DNA of 64,000 nt from contig NZ_CAKPYE010000006.1 of NCBI RefSeq assembly GCF_934202705.1, positions 58,983 through 122,982 of the forward strand, read 5' to 3'. Shown here in pieces: positions 37,339 through 46,867 of the stretch (its first letter is position 1; every line of letters starts with the position of its first letter). The notes beneath the pieces are model-generated. The model saw only the letters and a list, made by a program, of their open reading frames with translations. It made no database searches and was not told the DNA's origin. This DNA is from an uncultured Limosilactobacillus sp. (GTDB lineage: Bacteria > Bacillota > Bacilli > Lactobacillales > Lactobacillaceae). A program made the position numbers and the translations under genes.

Positions 37339-37350
37339 TATTTGGTTTAT

Positions 37351-38457
37351 CTAAATTTGAATAGTTTGACCAACATAAATGACGTTAGGATCGGCAATAT
37401 GGTTCTTGGCTGCTAGTGCTTGCCAAGTAGTGCCATGAGCCGATGCAATCCCGGAAAGTGTGTCGCCGCTCTTGACGGTGTAAGCATTAGAATTGCCACC
37501 AACGTAAATCTTTTGACCTACGATAATGATGTTAGGATTAGCAATGTTATTACGAGAAACCAGTGCTGAAACGGTCGTCCCGAATTTAGCGGCAATTCCT
37601 GACAAGGTATCACCAGCCTGTACATAGTAAGTATTTTCTGGTGAAGCATTACCTTGTACCTTGAGTACTTGTCCCGGATAAATTCGGTTCGGGTCACCAA
37701 TACCATTGATAGCCGCTAAATTCTGGTAAGTCGTACCAAACTTACTTGCAATCCCCGACAAGGTATCGCCAGATTGTACAGTATAGATTCCACTTGCCTT
37801 GTGAACTGGTAACGGTACGTTGTTCGGTGCTGGTGTTGGCGCTGATGGCACGTTGCCATTAACTGGCCCAACCGTAAAGGCGCCGTCAAAGTCGTAACTA
37901 TTATCAACCCCCAAAATACCATTATCAGTAAATTGCCATGCGGCCGCATTATCAATGCCGAGGGACGTAATTCCATAACCGGCTTCCCAAACTTTACGAT
38001 TACCGAAGCCGTGACTATCGAGAATACCACCCATAAAGAATGACTTCATGGAGTAAATACCAGTCTTACCATATCCTAAGGCTTCAACTTCCTTTAGGAA
38101 TGATAGTGAGGCACTTTGATAGTTAGCAGCAGAATGTACTTCCGCATCATCAATCATTAAGGTGTCGGACGGTAACCCCATTTGCTTGGCAACTTTAACG
38201 AAGAACCGAGCTTCATTTTGAGCGTCTGCATCATTAACGTATCGGGCAAAGTGATAAGCTGACACTTTCAATCCAGCAGCACGGGCGTTGTTAATTTGAT
38301 TTTGTGCCCGTGGATTAATATAAGCTGACCCATCTTCTGATCCTTCGGTTAGTTTAACGACAGCCCCCATCGCACCCTTAGCTTTGGCAGCTTGGAAGAA
38401 AGCTAAGCTATCAGGATTATATGAAGAAACATCAATAAATAAATTTCGTAAAGCCAT
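37351..38457 (-). CDS. Endolysin: GH25 muramidase with three LysM repeats
   Basis: Residues 1 to about 190 are a GH25 lysozyme domain: FIDVSSYN with catalytic Asp9, VVKLTEGS, and LMIDDAEVH with the acid pair at 103-106. A Pro-rich linker (201-216) leads to three LysM domains (about 224-267, 276-318, 325-368), each with GDTLSGIA and GQ near its end; they bind peptidoglycan. No signal peptide is present, so export depends on the holin. It cuts the wall glycan at the end of the lytic cycle. It is the last gene of the operon. Confidence 0.92.
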   Translation of the reverse strand: MALRNLFIDVSSYNPDSLAFFQAAKAKGAMGAVVKLTEGSEDGSAYINPRAQNQINNARAAGLKVSAYHFARYVNDADAQNEARFFVKVAKQMGLPSDTLMIDDAEVHSAANYQSASLSFLKEVEALGYGKTGIYSMKSFFMGGILDSHGFGNRKVWEAGYGITSLGIDNAAAWQFTDNGILGVDNSYDFDGAFTVGPVNGNVPSAPTPAPNNVPLPVHKASGIYTVQSGDTLSGIASKFGTTYQNLAAINGIGDPNRIYPGQVLKVQGNASPENTYYVQAGDTLSGIAAKFGTTVSALVSRNNIANPNIIIVGQKIYVGGNSNAYTVKSGDTLSGIASAHGTTWQALAAKNHIADPNVIYVGQTIQI

Positions 38458-38459
38458 AA

Positions 38460-38861
38460 TTAAGCCTCCTTCGTTGGGTCAATCGCTTTAGTGTCGCCTT
38501 TTGCTGAAAAATCATAGTTTGCCTTCACAGTAAACGGTGATTGTTCATACGCATTTTGAACGGCCGCTTCGATTGCCTTAACGTCTACATTGTTAAATCC
38601 TTGCTTAGACAAGGCACTTTGAACTAATTCCGTAGCTTGGTTAAACTTTTCATTTCCAGTTAAGTTTGAGCTAATCAACGAATTAACCGCCGTTAAAGAT
38701 ACTTGATCTAAGAAGTTCCATAATTCCTTAGCTTGCGCTGCTTTAGCATGTAACGCCTTAACGTGAATAAAGTTGTGGGTCATCTTAATTGCATAATAAA
38801 TAGCAGTTGATACGACCGCCGTAATAATATATTCCGGAATTGCATTAATAATTGTATTCAT
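38460..38861 (-). CDS. Phage holin, LLH family
   Basis: One N-terminal membrane segment (about residues 8-26), a charged helical body, then FNQATELVQSALSKQGFNNVDVKAIEAAVQNAYEQ, which fits the LL-H holin family of lactobacillus phages. It opens the membrane for the endolysin. The gene overlaps its upstream neighbour by four bases. Confidence 0.82.
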   Translation of the reverse strand: MNTIINAIPEYIITAVVSTAIYYAIKMTHNFIHVKALHAKAAQAKELWNFLDQVSLTAVNSLISSNLTGNEKFNQATELVQSALSKQGFNNVDVKAIEAAVQNAYEQSPFTVKANYDFSAKGDTKAIDPTKEA

Positions 38862-39190
38862 TGCCGTTTCTCCTCTCGTTGTTCAATAACTCGGGTTAGT
38901 TTTTGAACTTGTCCCGTTAAATTGTGTACTTGTTCTTTTAACAAGGTAGTTTGTCTTTTTAATTCTCGAACTTGCGCCATTAATTCGATGTTCTGTTCCC
39001 TCAATCCATCACGCTCTTTAGTGATGTTATCCATCCGCTCTAGAGTTTCCTTAATGTGCTTGCCGTATATTCCTTCGGTTTCAGCAATGGTGTGGGCCGT
39101 ATCGTCAATCTGTTTTCCTTTCAGATTCAACCAAGCTGTCCCAAATCCGCCAATTAGGGCGCTGATTAATGAGATAACGATATCTTTCAA
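38858..39190 (-). CDS. Small membrane-anchored coiled-coil protein
   Basis: A hydrophobic N-terminus (about 1-22) is followed by a long coiled coil (about 40-105) with heptad Leu/Val. Its place between the putative membrane protein and the holin, with overlaps on both sides, suggests a lysis regulator or second holin-like protein. I do not recognise the family. Confidence 0.55.
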   Translation of the reverse strand: MKDIVISLISALIGGFGTAWLNLKGKQIDDTAHTIAETEGIYGKHIKETLERMDNITKERDGLREQNIELMAQVRELKRQTTLLKEQVHNLTGQVQKLTRVIEQREEKRQ

Positions 39191-39570
39191 TTCCAGCCAC
39201 CCCCATAACGTGCTTCAACTAGGATAAACATAAAGTTAATCCCCGTCATGATGGTTGCGAGCCTAATCGGCTGGTGGAAGTGAATATCTTGTAGTAAAAA
39301 CACCACGAAATAAGCAAACCAAAGGGCGCCTAAGATAATCAAAATGACTGATTGCGAATGAAATTTCACTACATCAAATACACCAATGACCATTGCAACT
39401 AAACCAATACAGACTAGCATTAAAGCCCAATCAATATCGCCCAAGTGATGAGCCATGTGGATAAACTTATCATGCTGATCGTCCATAAACCATTGACGTT
39501 CTAAGAATAGAAACAAGCCGATTATTGCCGTTTCAAAGCCACAATATGCTAAAAAAATGTGTCGTCGCAT
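39187..39570 (-). CDS. Four-helix membrane protein of the lysis module
   Basis: Four hydrophobic segments (about 4-22, 46-65, 72-92, 104-121) in 127 residues. No family is recognised. Placement next to the holin suggests a role in lysis timing or superinfection exclusion. Confidence 0.5.
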   Translation of the reverse strand: MRRHIFLAYCGFETAIIGLFLFLERQWFMDDQHDKFIHMAHHLGDIDWALMLVCIGLVAMVIGVFDVVKFHSQSVILIILGALWFAYFVVFLLQDIHFHQPIRLATIMTGINFMFILVEARYGGGWN

Positions 39571-39579
39571 ATTATCACC

Positions 39580-40422
39580 TCAGTTCCAAGCGGTTACCCA
39601 TTGCCATTCAGACCATTTACCATTAATGAACGTTCGGGTGTACTCATGATTATTAGCAACGTCAAAGTAATCTTGAACGGTAGCATTTTGCCCCTCTTTA
39701 ACATCTAGTGTGAAGAAACCAGAACTAGCACAGTTTTGGATTCGCATTGCGTTGCCAAATAAGTGAGCTTCGGTCTTGTAGTTGTCAAGGTCAGCATTAT
39801 CTTCAGTAATAAACGAACGAACCGAACTAGCCTTTGGAATGTGAAACTCCAACATAGCGTTGGTATCAGTACCAAGGTTCTTAACACTAGGTGCTGTGTT
39901 AGGGTCTTCTTGAACTACCGGCATCAGTTTAATGGTTGCATTAACTCCATCGCTGCCTGGTTCACCATCTTTAGGTTTTAGATTAGCAATCTGCTGCTTG
40001 GCGTTATCAATAAAGGCTTGAACCTTATTCGTAACATCTTCATACAATTGTTGCACTGTTGGCTGATTAATCGCTTGGTGTACATCACCATAAGCATTTT
40101 CGTTCACTTTGAAATCAAGCCAATCATGATTTGGGTAAATATCAGTTGATTTGTCTTCGTTCTGGTGCCAGAGTTCCAGTTCATACGTACCAACGGGCAA
40201 GCCATTTAATTCGTTTGAATTCAGTATTGCCATATTGCCGTCAATTACTGCCTTAGCAGTTTGAATGAAACCAGCATCCTTTTGCTTAATTACAAAGTAC
40301 CAAAGACCATTATTAAGCGCTACGTCCTTGTTATCTAGCAATGGTTGGAAATGAAGCAAAGTGTTAGTATCGTCAATTTTGAATTGATTATCGTCTTTAG
40401 GGACTAGATCCATCGTTTTCAT
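39580..40422 (-). CDS. BppU-like baseplate protein with C-terminal carbohydrate-binding-like part
   Basis: ATG 40422 sits behind AGGAGG; the longer frame from 40452 would put the site inside the gene. The N-terminal 110 residues (LVPKDDNQFKIDDTN, ALNNGLWYFVIKQKD, GTYELELWHQ) match the BppU baseplate upper protein fold. A short helix follows, then a GEPGSDGVNATIKL collagen-like piece. The C-terminus (NHEYTRTFINGKWSEWQWVT) resembles pyocin knob or receptor-binding ends. It probably helps attach the phage to the host wall. Confidence 0.7.
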   Translation of the reverse strand: MKTMDLVPKDDNQFKIDDTNTLLHFQPLLDNKDVALNNGLWYFVIKQKDAGFIQTAKAVIDGNMAILNSNELNGLPVGTYELELWHQNEDKSTDIYPNHDWLDFKVNENAYGDVHQAINQPTVQQLYEDVTNKVQAFIDNAKQQIANLKPKDGEPGSDGVNATIKLMPVVQEDPNTAPSVKNLGTDTNAMLEFHIPKASSVRSFITEDNADLDNYKTEAHLFGNAMRIQNCASSGFFTLDVKEGQNATVQDYFDVANNHEYTRTFINGKWSEWQWVTAWN

Positions 40423-40454
40423 AGTTTCATCTCCTCCTACAAACCCGCCCATAA

Positions 40455-40485
40455 GAAAAAGCCCGCATTTGGCGAGCTTCTTTTT
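40455..40485 (-). terminator. Terminator-like hairpin before the BppU-like gene
   Basis: AAGCTCGC / GCGGGCTT (one G-U pair) followed by T5 on the minus strand. It divides the baseplate genes from the last BppU-like gene and the lysis genes, so some read-through is needed. Confidence 0.6.
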
Positions 40486-40523
40486 GTGTATTGTTATCTT
40501 TCGTTGGCGAGGATGTTAACTTC

Positions 40524-40540
40524 TCGGGGGTTTCCCCCTT
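40524..40540 (-). other. Very short G5-AAA-C5 hairpin
   Basis: GGGGGAAACCCCC lies six bases after the XkdX stop on the minus strand. It has no T tract; a transcript-stabilising or pausing role is possible. Confidence 0.45.
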
Positions 40541-40546
40541 TCTTAA

Positions 40547-40681
40547 TTAAGCAGCAGGGACGTAGTCCTTGCCAGTAATTTGTTTATACTGATCAGCGGT
40601 AATGGAACCATACTTAACGTAGTTGGAAATATCCATGCCCCAATCAAAAATTTGTTTAACAAAATCATATCCAATTCCCAT
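40547..40681 (-). CDS. XkdX family small phage protein
   Basis: A 44-residue protein with Trp-Gly and the XkdX end: SITADQYKQITGKDY. The ribosome site AGGAAG overlaps the stop of the upstream gene by two bases. XkdX proteins are encoded beside tail/lysis genes in PBSX-type phages, and their role is unknown. Confidence 0.8.
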   Translation of the reverse strand: MGIGYDFVKQIFDWGMDISNYVKYGSITADQYKQITGKDYVPAA

Positions 40682-40683
40682 GA

Positions 40684-41091
40684 TTAATCACTTCCTTTCT
40701 TATTCGTTAATTCGGCTACCTGCTGACCCAAGGTATTAATCATGCTCTTCATTCTCGAGTTCTCTTGAGTCACCGCTGCGACCTGTTGGCCTAATACGTT
40801 GATCATTTGTTGTGAAGCCGTTAGGTTTTGATTGCCCCTTGCTACTTGGCTACCCAAGGCATTTAACATTTCTTGAGTTGGCGTTGGGGTCGGCTTCGGC
40901 GGATTAGTTTTCAGGTATTCTGCTTTCGTCATCCCACGCCATTGCTGACCGTCCCATGTTTTATTACCCCAAATATCATCAGGAACGGGAACGGACGTCG
41001 AATTTGGAATTACAGTATTATCATCATCCTCAAACACCCGAGGATACAGATATTGCTTCGTTGTTGGATCATAAACGTAAACTGCACGCAT
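40684..41091 (-). CDS. Phage tail/baseplate coiled-coil protein with 21-residue repeats
   Basis: The N-terminus DPTTKQYLYPRVFED and DDIWGNKTWDGQQWRGMT are common in short phage tail-associated proteins. After a Pro-rich hinge (64-73) come three copies of M-N-LG-QVA (75-84, 96-105, 117-126) spaced exactly 21 residues, that is three heptads each, so a parallel coiled coil. It is translated from an AGGAGG. Confidence 0.65.
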   Translation of the reverse strand: MRAVYVYDPTTKQYLYPRVFEDDDNTVIPNSTSVPVPDDIWGNKTWDGQQWRGMTKAEYLKTNPPKPTPTPTQEMLNALGSQVARGNQNLTASQQMINVLGQQVAAVTQENSRMKSMINTLGQQVAELTNKKGSD

Positions 41092-41102
41092 ATTATCACC
41101 TC

Positions 41103-42176
41103 CTAGTAGGCAATAGAGCCGATCATAAAATTAAGCCAATAGCTATCTTGCTTAACGGCTTGTGGGGCTTTCATTTCAATTGTCCCGTTTCCGGGTCCAG
41201 CTAACTGCCACTTGATATTATTAGAGTAGTCAAAGGAATCCGCCACAATCGCATTCCCCTTCCCAATATTCCACGGCAATTGAATGGTTCCCGCTACAGC
41301 AGCGGCGAGGTCTAATTTAACTGTACCCGTACCGACAATTAACCATTGTCCATTACCAAAATCCGTTTTGGAAACAATGAGACTATTACCATCATTTGAC
41401 TTGGCAATTCCGTTGCCAAACACGAGACCGGTAGTGCCCTTCGTCGTTGTGACCTTTGGAACGGCATTAATCGCACCCAAAATATCGTCCATCGCTTGTC
41501 CGGTAATATGATGAGCAGTTAAGGTTCCCGTCACATCCATATCCGTAAAGGTTTGTTTAGCCCCAAAAGTTTGTTCTTTATTGAGTAAGGCCACGGCGTT
41601 GGCCTTCACTAAATCTTGATATGTCTTGAGTAAATCATTCAAAGCGTCAATCTGCTGTTTAGCTGACTGAGCGTTATCTTGAATGGTGTTAATCATGGCT
41701 TCGCAATTCTTCATGAACTGGTCAATGGTTTGTAAATAGGTTTCACTTTCAATCCGACTAACCAACGTATTATTCGCCCAGACTGTGAATGCCACCCGTA
41801 CGGAACTTACCACGGTTCCGGCATCGTCTTTGATTTCTAAGAAACTTTCTTGATATGGCCCCACGGCTTGATAAAACTGTTGTGGTACGGCGACACAAAT
41901 TAAACCCTTTTCGGCCACGATGGTTTGCACCGTATTAGTTTCTTTCAGCACGCCCTTACTGTCACGACCAACGAGGTCGACGGTATAATTGCCTAAATTC
42001 CAATCAACCCCATCATGTTGTAAGCAAATGTTCACCGGGCGCATATTATCACCTTGGCGACCGTTAATTTGCGGTACCCAATAAGAACTATCAGACGGAA
42101 TGACGGTGTCAATAATGACGTATTTCTCGTTCCGATAGGACTTCGTTTGCGTTTCCACGGTATCTGTTTCTGCCAT
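41103..42176 (-). CDS. BppU-family baseplate upper protein
   Basis: The N-terminal 150 residues (VPQINGRQGDNMRPVNICL, GLICVAVPQQFYQAVGPYQESFLEI) match the BppU domain that binds the phage baseplate core. A helical trunk (160-200) and a short C-terminal beta part (210-357) follow. In lactococcal phages BppU holds the receptor-binding tripod. Here, together with the second BppU-like protein (39580) and the SGNH enzyme, it suggests an elaborate adsorption device. Confidence 0.75.
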   Translation of the reverse strand: MAETDTVETQTKSYRNEKYVIIDTVIPSDSSYWVPQINGRQGDNMRPVNICLQHDGVDWNLGNYTVDLVGRDSKGVLKETNTVQTIVAEKGLICVAVPQQFYQAVGPYQESFLEIKDDAGTVVSSVRVAFTVWANNTLVSRIESETYLQTIDQFMKNCEAMINTIQDNAQSAKQQIDALNDLLKTYQDLVKANAVALLNKEQTFGAKQTFTDMDVTGTLTAHHITGQAMDDILGAINAVPKVTTTKGTTGLVFGNGIAKSNDGNSLIVSKTDFGNGQWLIVGTGTVKLDLAAAVAGTIQLPWNIGKGNAIVADSFDYSNNIKWQLAGPGNGTIEMKAPQAVKQDSYWLNFMIGSIAY

Positions 42177-42187
42177 GTTTTCCCTCC

Positions 42188-43228
42188 TTAAATACTTTGT
42201 TCAATGTTTGCTAGGACTTGTTCTAGTTTTTTAAAATCTTCATTCATAATCGATTTGAAACTTGCTAAGTCCAAAGTCACTGGTACTACTAAACCAGCAT
42301 TCTCAAGTTGGTTGAAATCATCATCAACCACTTCATTATCACTCAGATAATTGTCAAGCTGCCGTTTTAGCAATCTGACCGTATTAACTAGGTAGTCATA
42401 ACAAGCCCGATTATAGTAGGCAAAATCTTGAGCTTGCCAGTCGTTCGACCAACTGTTCTCTGATCCAGCTTCCGTAATCTGTTGTAAGGCTCGAAAGATC
42501 CTCGTAAAATTACGGTTTGACGTTGGCAAAATCTGACTATCGGTGTCAATCAACTCTAATTTAATATCAAGAGTTGGCTTAACCGGTTGAACTGGTTGAA
42601 GCGGGTTATTAGGCTGGTTTGATGGCTGATCACTGACTATCTGCCCATCAAAAAACACTTGGAAAAAGCGTTCACCCATTTTTTTCTGCGTTTCCGCTGT
42701 CGGGTGGACAGTACCATCACCAAGGGTTTGTGTATGATTTTGTGCCGTCACAATGGGATCATCACGCCAATCTAAATATTTAAGGCCATTCAGTCGGGCA
42801 ACGCGGCCGATCATGTCATCAATATCATTCTGACTAACGCCCATGGAATTTTTCTGATTCAGGGATCCGTTACCATTTTCCCAACTTTGCAGCGGCGTCG
42901 CCAAAAAGATTTGGATATTGGGGTTATCGCCTTTGACCTTATTAATTCCTGATTGTAAAACCATTTGCATATTACCAATGGTTTCATGCGGAAACCGATA
43001 ATCGTTAATGCCCATGCTAATCAATACATAAGCATAGTCTTTGAAATTGACCTGCTTAACTTGTCCGCTAATGCCGTTACTATCACCAAAACTCACGCCG
43101 CCAACTGAAAGATTGGTATATTCCAGATTAGCTAACCTCGCCAACGTCTGCGCAATCACGGGTGGCCCATTTTTATGGCCATCGTACCCAGCGGTAATGG
43201 AATCGCCAATAATTGCCATCTTTTTCAT
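42188..43228 (-). CDS. SGNH/GDSL hydrolase fused to a helical region (tail protein)
   Basis: Block I IIGDSITAGY, Gly in the second block, block III GINDYR, and block V DGTVHPT show an intact SGNH esterase (1-190). A linker of Gln/Pro/Asn residues then leads to a C-terminal region (235-346) with predicted helices. In phages such proteins are taken to remove acetyl groups from wall polymers. The start overlaps the upstream gene by four bases. Confidence 0.8.
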   Translation of the reverse strand: MKKMAIIGDSITAGYDGHKNGPPVIAQTLARLANLEYTNLSVGGVSFGDSNGISGQVKQVNFKDYAYVLISMGINDYRFPHETIGNMQMVLQSGINKVKGDNPNIQIFLATPLQSWENGNGSLNQKNSMGVSQNDIDDMIGRVARLNGLKYLDWRDDPIVTAQNHTQTLGDGTVHPTAETQKKMGERFFQVFFDGQIVSDQPSNQPNNPLQPVQPVKPTLDIKLELIDTDSQILPTSNRNFTRIFRALQQITEAGSENSWSNDWQAQDFAYYNRACYDYLVNTVRLLKRQLDNYLSDNEVVDDDFNQLENAGLVVPVTLDLASFKSIMNEDFKKLEQVLANIEQSI

Positions 43229-44586
43229 TTCTTCACTTCCTCATAGACCCAGGAACAACTTAAATTGAAGTTCGCGTTATTTAAAGTTTTTCCGCCGGAA
43301 AACAAATTGATTTCCCCCGGTTTACCAGCTAGTAAAGCCACTACGTCACCACCACTAGTTAATGTCGAATTTCCTGAGAACGACATTCTTTCAATGTCTT
43401 CAAAGCCAAACTGCGGCAGCTTAACGTTCAAGTTAAATCGTCCTGCTAATATTGTCGTTGTAATCCAGCCCGTGACCTCCACTCGGTGCAACTTTCCTAA
43501 GGTTATTACCCGGTATTTCACCGGATTATTGTTGTCCTGCGTGGTTCCATTTAATAGTGAAACTCCAATAGTCGACCATCCAGAAATTTGTGGGCGTAGA
43601 ACCTCAGATTTTTTAGCATAATCAGCTAATTCCGATTCTTTTGCTAATCCATTAGTGCTTGGAATTACTGGTTTATCTTCGATGTCAGCCCATTTAATTG
43701 TAGGTACGGACAATTTATTAAGCCGTGCTTCCAACTCATCAGACGTGACAAATTTAGGCTTATTTTGAATGCTATCCCAGTCAATCGACATGGCATTCGT
43801 AATCTTATTTTTAAGGAATGGCCACAAGCGATCAGCGTCTTCTTGATAGTATTTCTGACCATAAATTGTCCAATATACCTTAAAGGTTTTTCCGTTGTCG
43901 TATGAACAACCGAGACCATAAATACCCGTTTCGGAATCAAACCCCGCTTGAAGAATAATCTGACGAATCATAATATCTTCGGCCGTTGGTTGATATTCCT
44001 TGACCGGATCGTCAGCAACAACTTTTAAGATACCGCTAGGGTCAACGTCTCTATCAATATCCTTGGTATAGTTGCCAAAGCCTCCGGAACCGTGCCCGGA
44101 CTTTTGCCAGACGTCATAGTTCTTTGGCTCTTTGCTGTAATTAGCAATCCACCGAATGACGTGCTCTGATCGCAATTGACTGTCATTAAATCGACTTTGA
44201 TAAGGGCTGTCTGAAATATATAATCCGACTTTAAAATGACTACTTGCTTTCTGTCGAAAGTCCTCAAAGATTGCTGACCAATCGCCAGTGTGATTGCCCT
44301 CCATATCAAAGAACAGCACTTGTTTATTTGATAAACCGAGTGCTTGTGCTGACTGAATAGCGAACTCCGCTTCGCCAGATTGACCTTCCCAGTCATGATA
44401 CAAGTGCCAATTAAAACCATACTTTTTAGCATTAGCAATATGAATTTTAACTAGTTTATCTAATCGTAAACTAGAGGTGGCACGAATAATGACGGTTTCA
44501 ATACCAGCTTTTTTCATCGCTTGCCAATCGTCTTCACTTAGGGATTGAAACTCAGATATATCAACGGTATTAATTACTGCTGTCAT
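43225..44586 (-). CDS. GH25 lysozyme-like tail protein
   Basis: The first 190 residues resemble GH25: INTVDISEFQ with Asp, VIIRATSS, HDWEGQSGEAEFAI and LFFDMEGN carry the acid residues. The middle has a tail-fibre-like stretch with repeated IDWDSIQNKP and IKWADIEDKP, typical of shaft segments in lactobacillus phages. The C-terminus is beta-rich. It probably combines wall cleavage with adsorption. Ribosome site GGAGG overlaps the stop of the previous gene. Confidence 0.78.
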   Translation of the reverse strand: MTAVINTVDISEFQSLSEDDWQAMKKAGIETVIIRATSSLRLDKLVKIHIANAKKYGFNWHLYHDWEGQSGEAEFAIQSAQALGLSNKQVLFFDMEGNHTGDWSAIFEDFRQKASSHFKVGLYISDSPYQSRFNDSQLRSEHVIRWIANYSKEPKNYDVWQKSGHGSGGFGNYTKDIDRDVDPSGILKVVADDPVKEYQPTAEDIMIRQIILQAGFDSETGIYGLGCSYDNGKTFKVYWTIYGQKYYQEDADRLWPFLKNKITNAMSIDWDSIQNKPKFVTSDELEARLNKLSVPTIKWADIEDKPVIPSTNGLAKESELADYAKKSEVLRPQISGWSTIGVSLLNGTTQDNNNPVKYRVITLGKLHRVEVTGWITTTILAGRFNLNVKLPQFGFEDIERMSFSGNSTLTSGGDVVALLAGKPGEINLFSGGKTLNNANFNLSCSWVYEEVKK

Positions 44587-46867
44587 GAGAACCTCCTTCC
44601 GTGAAAGCCTTGGTATTAGCCATATCAGCCTTACTATTGATTACCATATTGGCAAAGTGATCTTCGGTTCGACTCGATGTTGAAGATAGATTATGTTGTT
44701 GAATGATATTTGACGGCTTGTTAATGCTTCGGATAATTCCTAACATTGCCGCATTAATATCTTTCATTGCCAACGCTGTGTTATTCAATGTAACCGTAAT
44801 CTGCGGATCACCATTAAATTCAGGCGTGTTACCAGATATTCCCATTACGGTTACATCAACATTCATGTTATCGAATTCCGGAATAATCAGCCGCCAAACA
44901 TCACCGATATTAGGGACTTCACTAACGTTACCAACGGTTAATGAAGTTTGTGGCGTATGCTGAACATTCTGATCAACATACTTCTTCAAAGCGTCCATAT
45001 CATAAATGCTATCAACGACAACAGGCGCCCCACGGTGTAAGCCGTACTTCTTAACACTATCTTGATCAGTATAGTGGAAATGCAGGGCGTAATAAGTTTC
45101 GGAAGTCGTGTTTAAATCATTTGACCCGTCACTAGAACCGCCACCAGCAATCTTTTGTAATGCTGGTACTCGTACCCCAAACGATGGCGGCCAATTACTG
45201 ATTGGGCGTTCCACCGTACCATCTTGTGAGTTATCAGCTCCAATTCGTGTATTTGCATCAATCGCAATTGAAACGTGAAAACTGTTGCCCCGAGCACCCC
45301 AAAACAGTAAATCGCCGGCTTGATAAGGCGGGCCAACAACTTGGCCCATACCTTCCAGTGCTACTGTATTCGGCCGTGAATTTGGCCAAGGAATGCCTAA
45401 GTGCTGTAATAATACGTCAATCATGCCGGAACAGTCCCAACCACTAGTGCTGGTTCCACCCCAGACGTAAGGGGTGTGCCCAACAAACGGTTCGAGAAAT
45501 GCCCTAATCTGTGAGCCACCGCCAGCGACGGTGTGACCGCCCCAGCCTTTGATCGTATTGACACATCCTGTAATCGGCTTTCCAATTGCTGGATTAGGTG
45601 TTACCCCTGCCAGATCCCAGACTGCCGCTGCTGTCCCTTGCAGATAGCAACGACCAATCGAGCCTTTGCCAAACTCTTGATTCCACTTAGCTTGTAAGCC
45701 GGGATTAGGTGCCATCGATCCTTCTGGAGCGCTCCACGCTGGATTAATGCTATCACTGTTAGCACATTCCTTAATCCAATTACATACGGACGTAGCGTCT
45801 TGGTAAGGGTCGCCGTTCCGGTAGGTGTGATTAAGCCATCCGTAATAGGTGCCCTGCTCTTGTAACTCATAAGCAAAGAACCACTCAGGACTAACTCCGG
45901 CGCCTTTGACTGTATCGAAGAGTCGATTAACGTCAACACCCCATGCTCGAACCCGTTGCGAACGATTAGCAAAATCGTTTAACATAGCACCTTTATTAAC
46001 ACCAAAATCGGCGTTAATCCCAGACTTACAAAAGCCTTCAACGCTATCAAGATTGCCACCGCCACCGCCTCCGGAAGTGATGTCTTTCTCCATCTTTCCG
46101 CCGTAGACTTCGCAATCATTAACTAAGTCCGTAACGTCAATTTGTACGTCAGCATTCGTCATGTTGTACATATAACGGAACTGTTTGCCAGTCTTCTTTT
46201 GCAAACTTGCCAAGTCGTAAATGTCAATAGTTTTATGACCCTGTCTTGGAAGCCAGTAACCACCAAAAAGTTTCAAATTTGAATTCAGCCATTCATATAA
46301 TGAACCTGTGCAGTCAACCGCCGCTTGAATAAAGTTGCCATGCAACTCATACTCAAAGCCTTGATCATTATTATTAACAAACTTATCCATACAATCTTTC
46401 AAACTGTATGTTTGCTGTACCGCTGTTTGTTTTGTAACAACGCCAGGCTGTTTTTGATCATCCGAGCTTGAATCATCGGCGGAACTTGAAGAACTATCGC
46501 CAGTGTCAGGGTCTTGTTCCGTTGGTTCCTGCTTATCAAGACGAATATTTTTCATGTAGTCAATAACTTCAACTGTGGCGGTGATTTGTGCAGTTTGCAT
46601 ACCTTGTTCATCAGTTTTTGCCTCTCGCTGTTGAACTCGGTATCTTATTCCGTCATACCAGACTCCAACTTTCTCTTTGGCACAATTAAAAACTTCTTTG
46701 TAGTCTTCGGAGTAAGTCAAAGTAAATGATATTTCATAATTACTGTTGACTTGCCAGTTGAACTTAAAAGAATCATGCAAGTCCGAAAAATCAACTCGCC
46801 AGCCTTGACCACCGTTCTTTTTAGCATCTTCTTCATTAATGTTGATATAAACATAATTCTTGCTCAT
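44570..46867 (-). CDS. Tail-tip protein with NlpC/P60 endopeptidase
   Basis: Start set at ATG 46867, which overlaps the Dit stop by ATGA. Residues 1-110 are the conserved N-terminus of prophage endopeptidase tail proteins. A Ser/Asp-rich linker follows (about 118-140). The middle (270-420) looks like a helical lysozyme or glucosaminidase-like domain (GVSPEWFFAYELQEQ). An NlpC/P60 domain follows (about 460-590) with Cys in GWDCSGMIDVLL, GDLLFWG, and His in NSFHVSIAID. It would cut the peptide stems as DNA enters. Confidence 0.85.
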   Translation of the reverse strand: MSKNYVYININEEDAKKNGGQGWRVDFSDLHDSFKFNWQVNSNYEISFTLTYSEDYKEVFNCAKEKVGVWYDGIRYRVQQREAKTDEQGMQTAQITATVEVIDYMKNIRLDKQEPTEQDPDTGDSSSSSADDSSSDDQKQPGVVTKQTAVQQTYSLKDCMDKFVNNNDQGFEYELHGNFIQAAVDCTGSLYEWLNSNLKLFGGYWLPRQGHKTIDIYDLASLQKKTGKQFRYMYNMTNADVQIDVTDLVNDCEVYGGKMEKDITSGGGGGGNLDSVEGFCKSGINADFGVNKGAMLNDFANRSQRVRAWGVDVNRLFDTVKGAGVSPEWFFAYELQEQGTYYGWLNHTYRNGDPYQDATSVCNWIKECANSDSINPAWSAPEGSMAPNPGLQAKWNQEFGKGSIGRCYLQGTAAAVWDLAGVTPNPAIGKPITGCVNTIKGWGGHTVAGGGSQIRAFLEPFVGHTPYVWGGTSTSGWDCSGMIDVLLQHLGIPWPNSRPNTVALEGMGQVVGPPYQAGDLLFWGARGNSFHVSIAIDANTRIGADNSQDGTVERPISNWPPSFGVRVPALQKIAGGGSSDGSNDLNTTSETYYALHFHYTDQDSVKKYGLHRGAPVVVDSIYDMDALKKYVDQNVQHTPQTSLTVGNVSEVPNIGDVWRLIIPEFDNMNVDVTVMGISGNTPEFNGDPQITVTLNNTALAMKDINAAMLGIIRSINKPSNIIQQHNLSSTSSRTEDHFANMVINSKADMANTKAFTEGGSHDSSN

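Noticed and set aside
43265..43621. 118-codon plus-strand frame within the GH25 tail gene
   Set aside because: It is a shadow of the minus-strand gene; no start signals and no recognisable domain.
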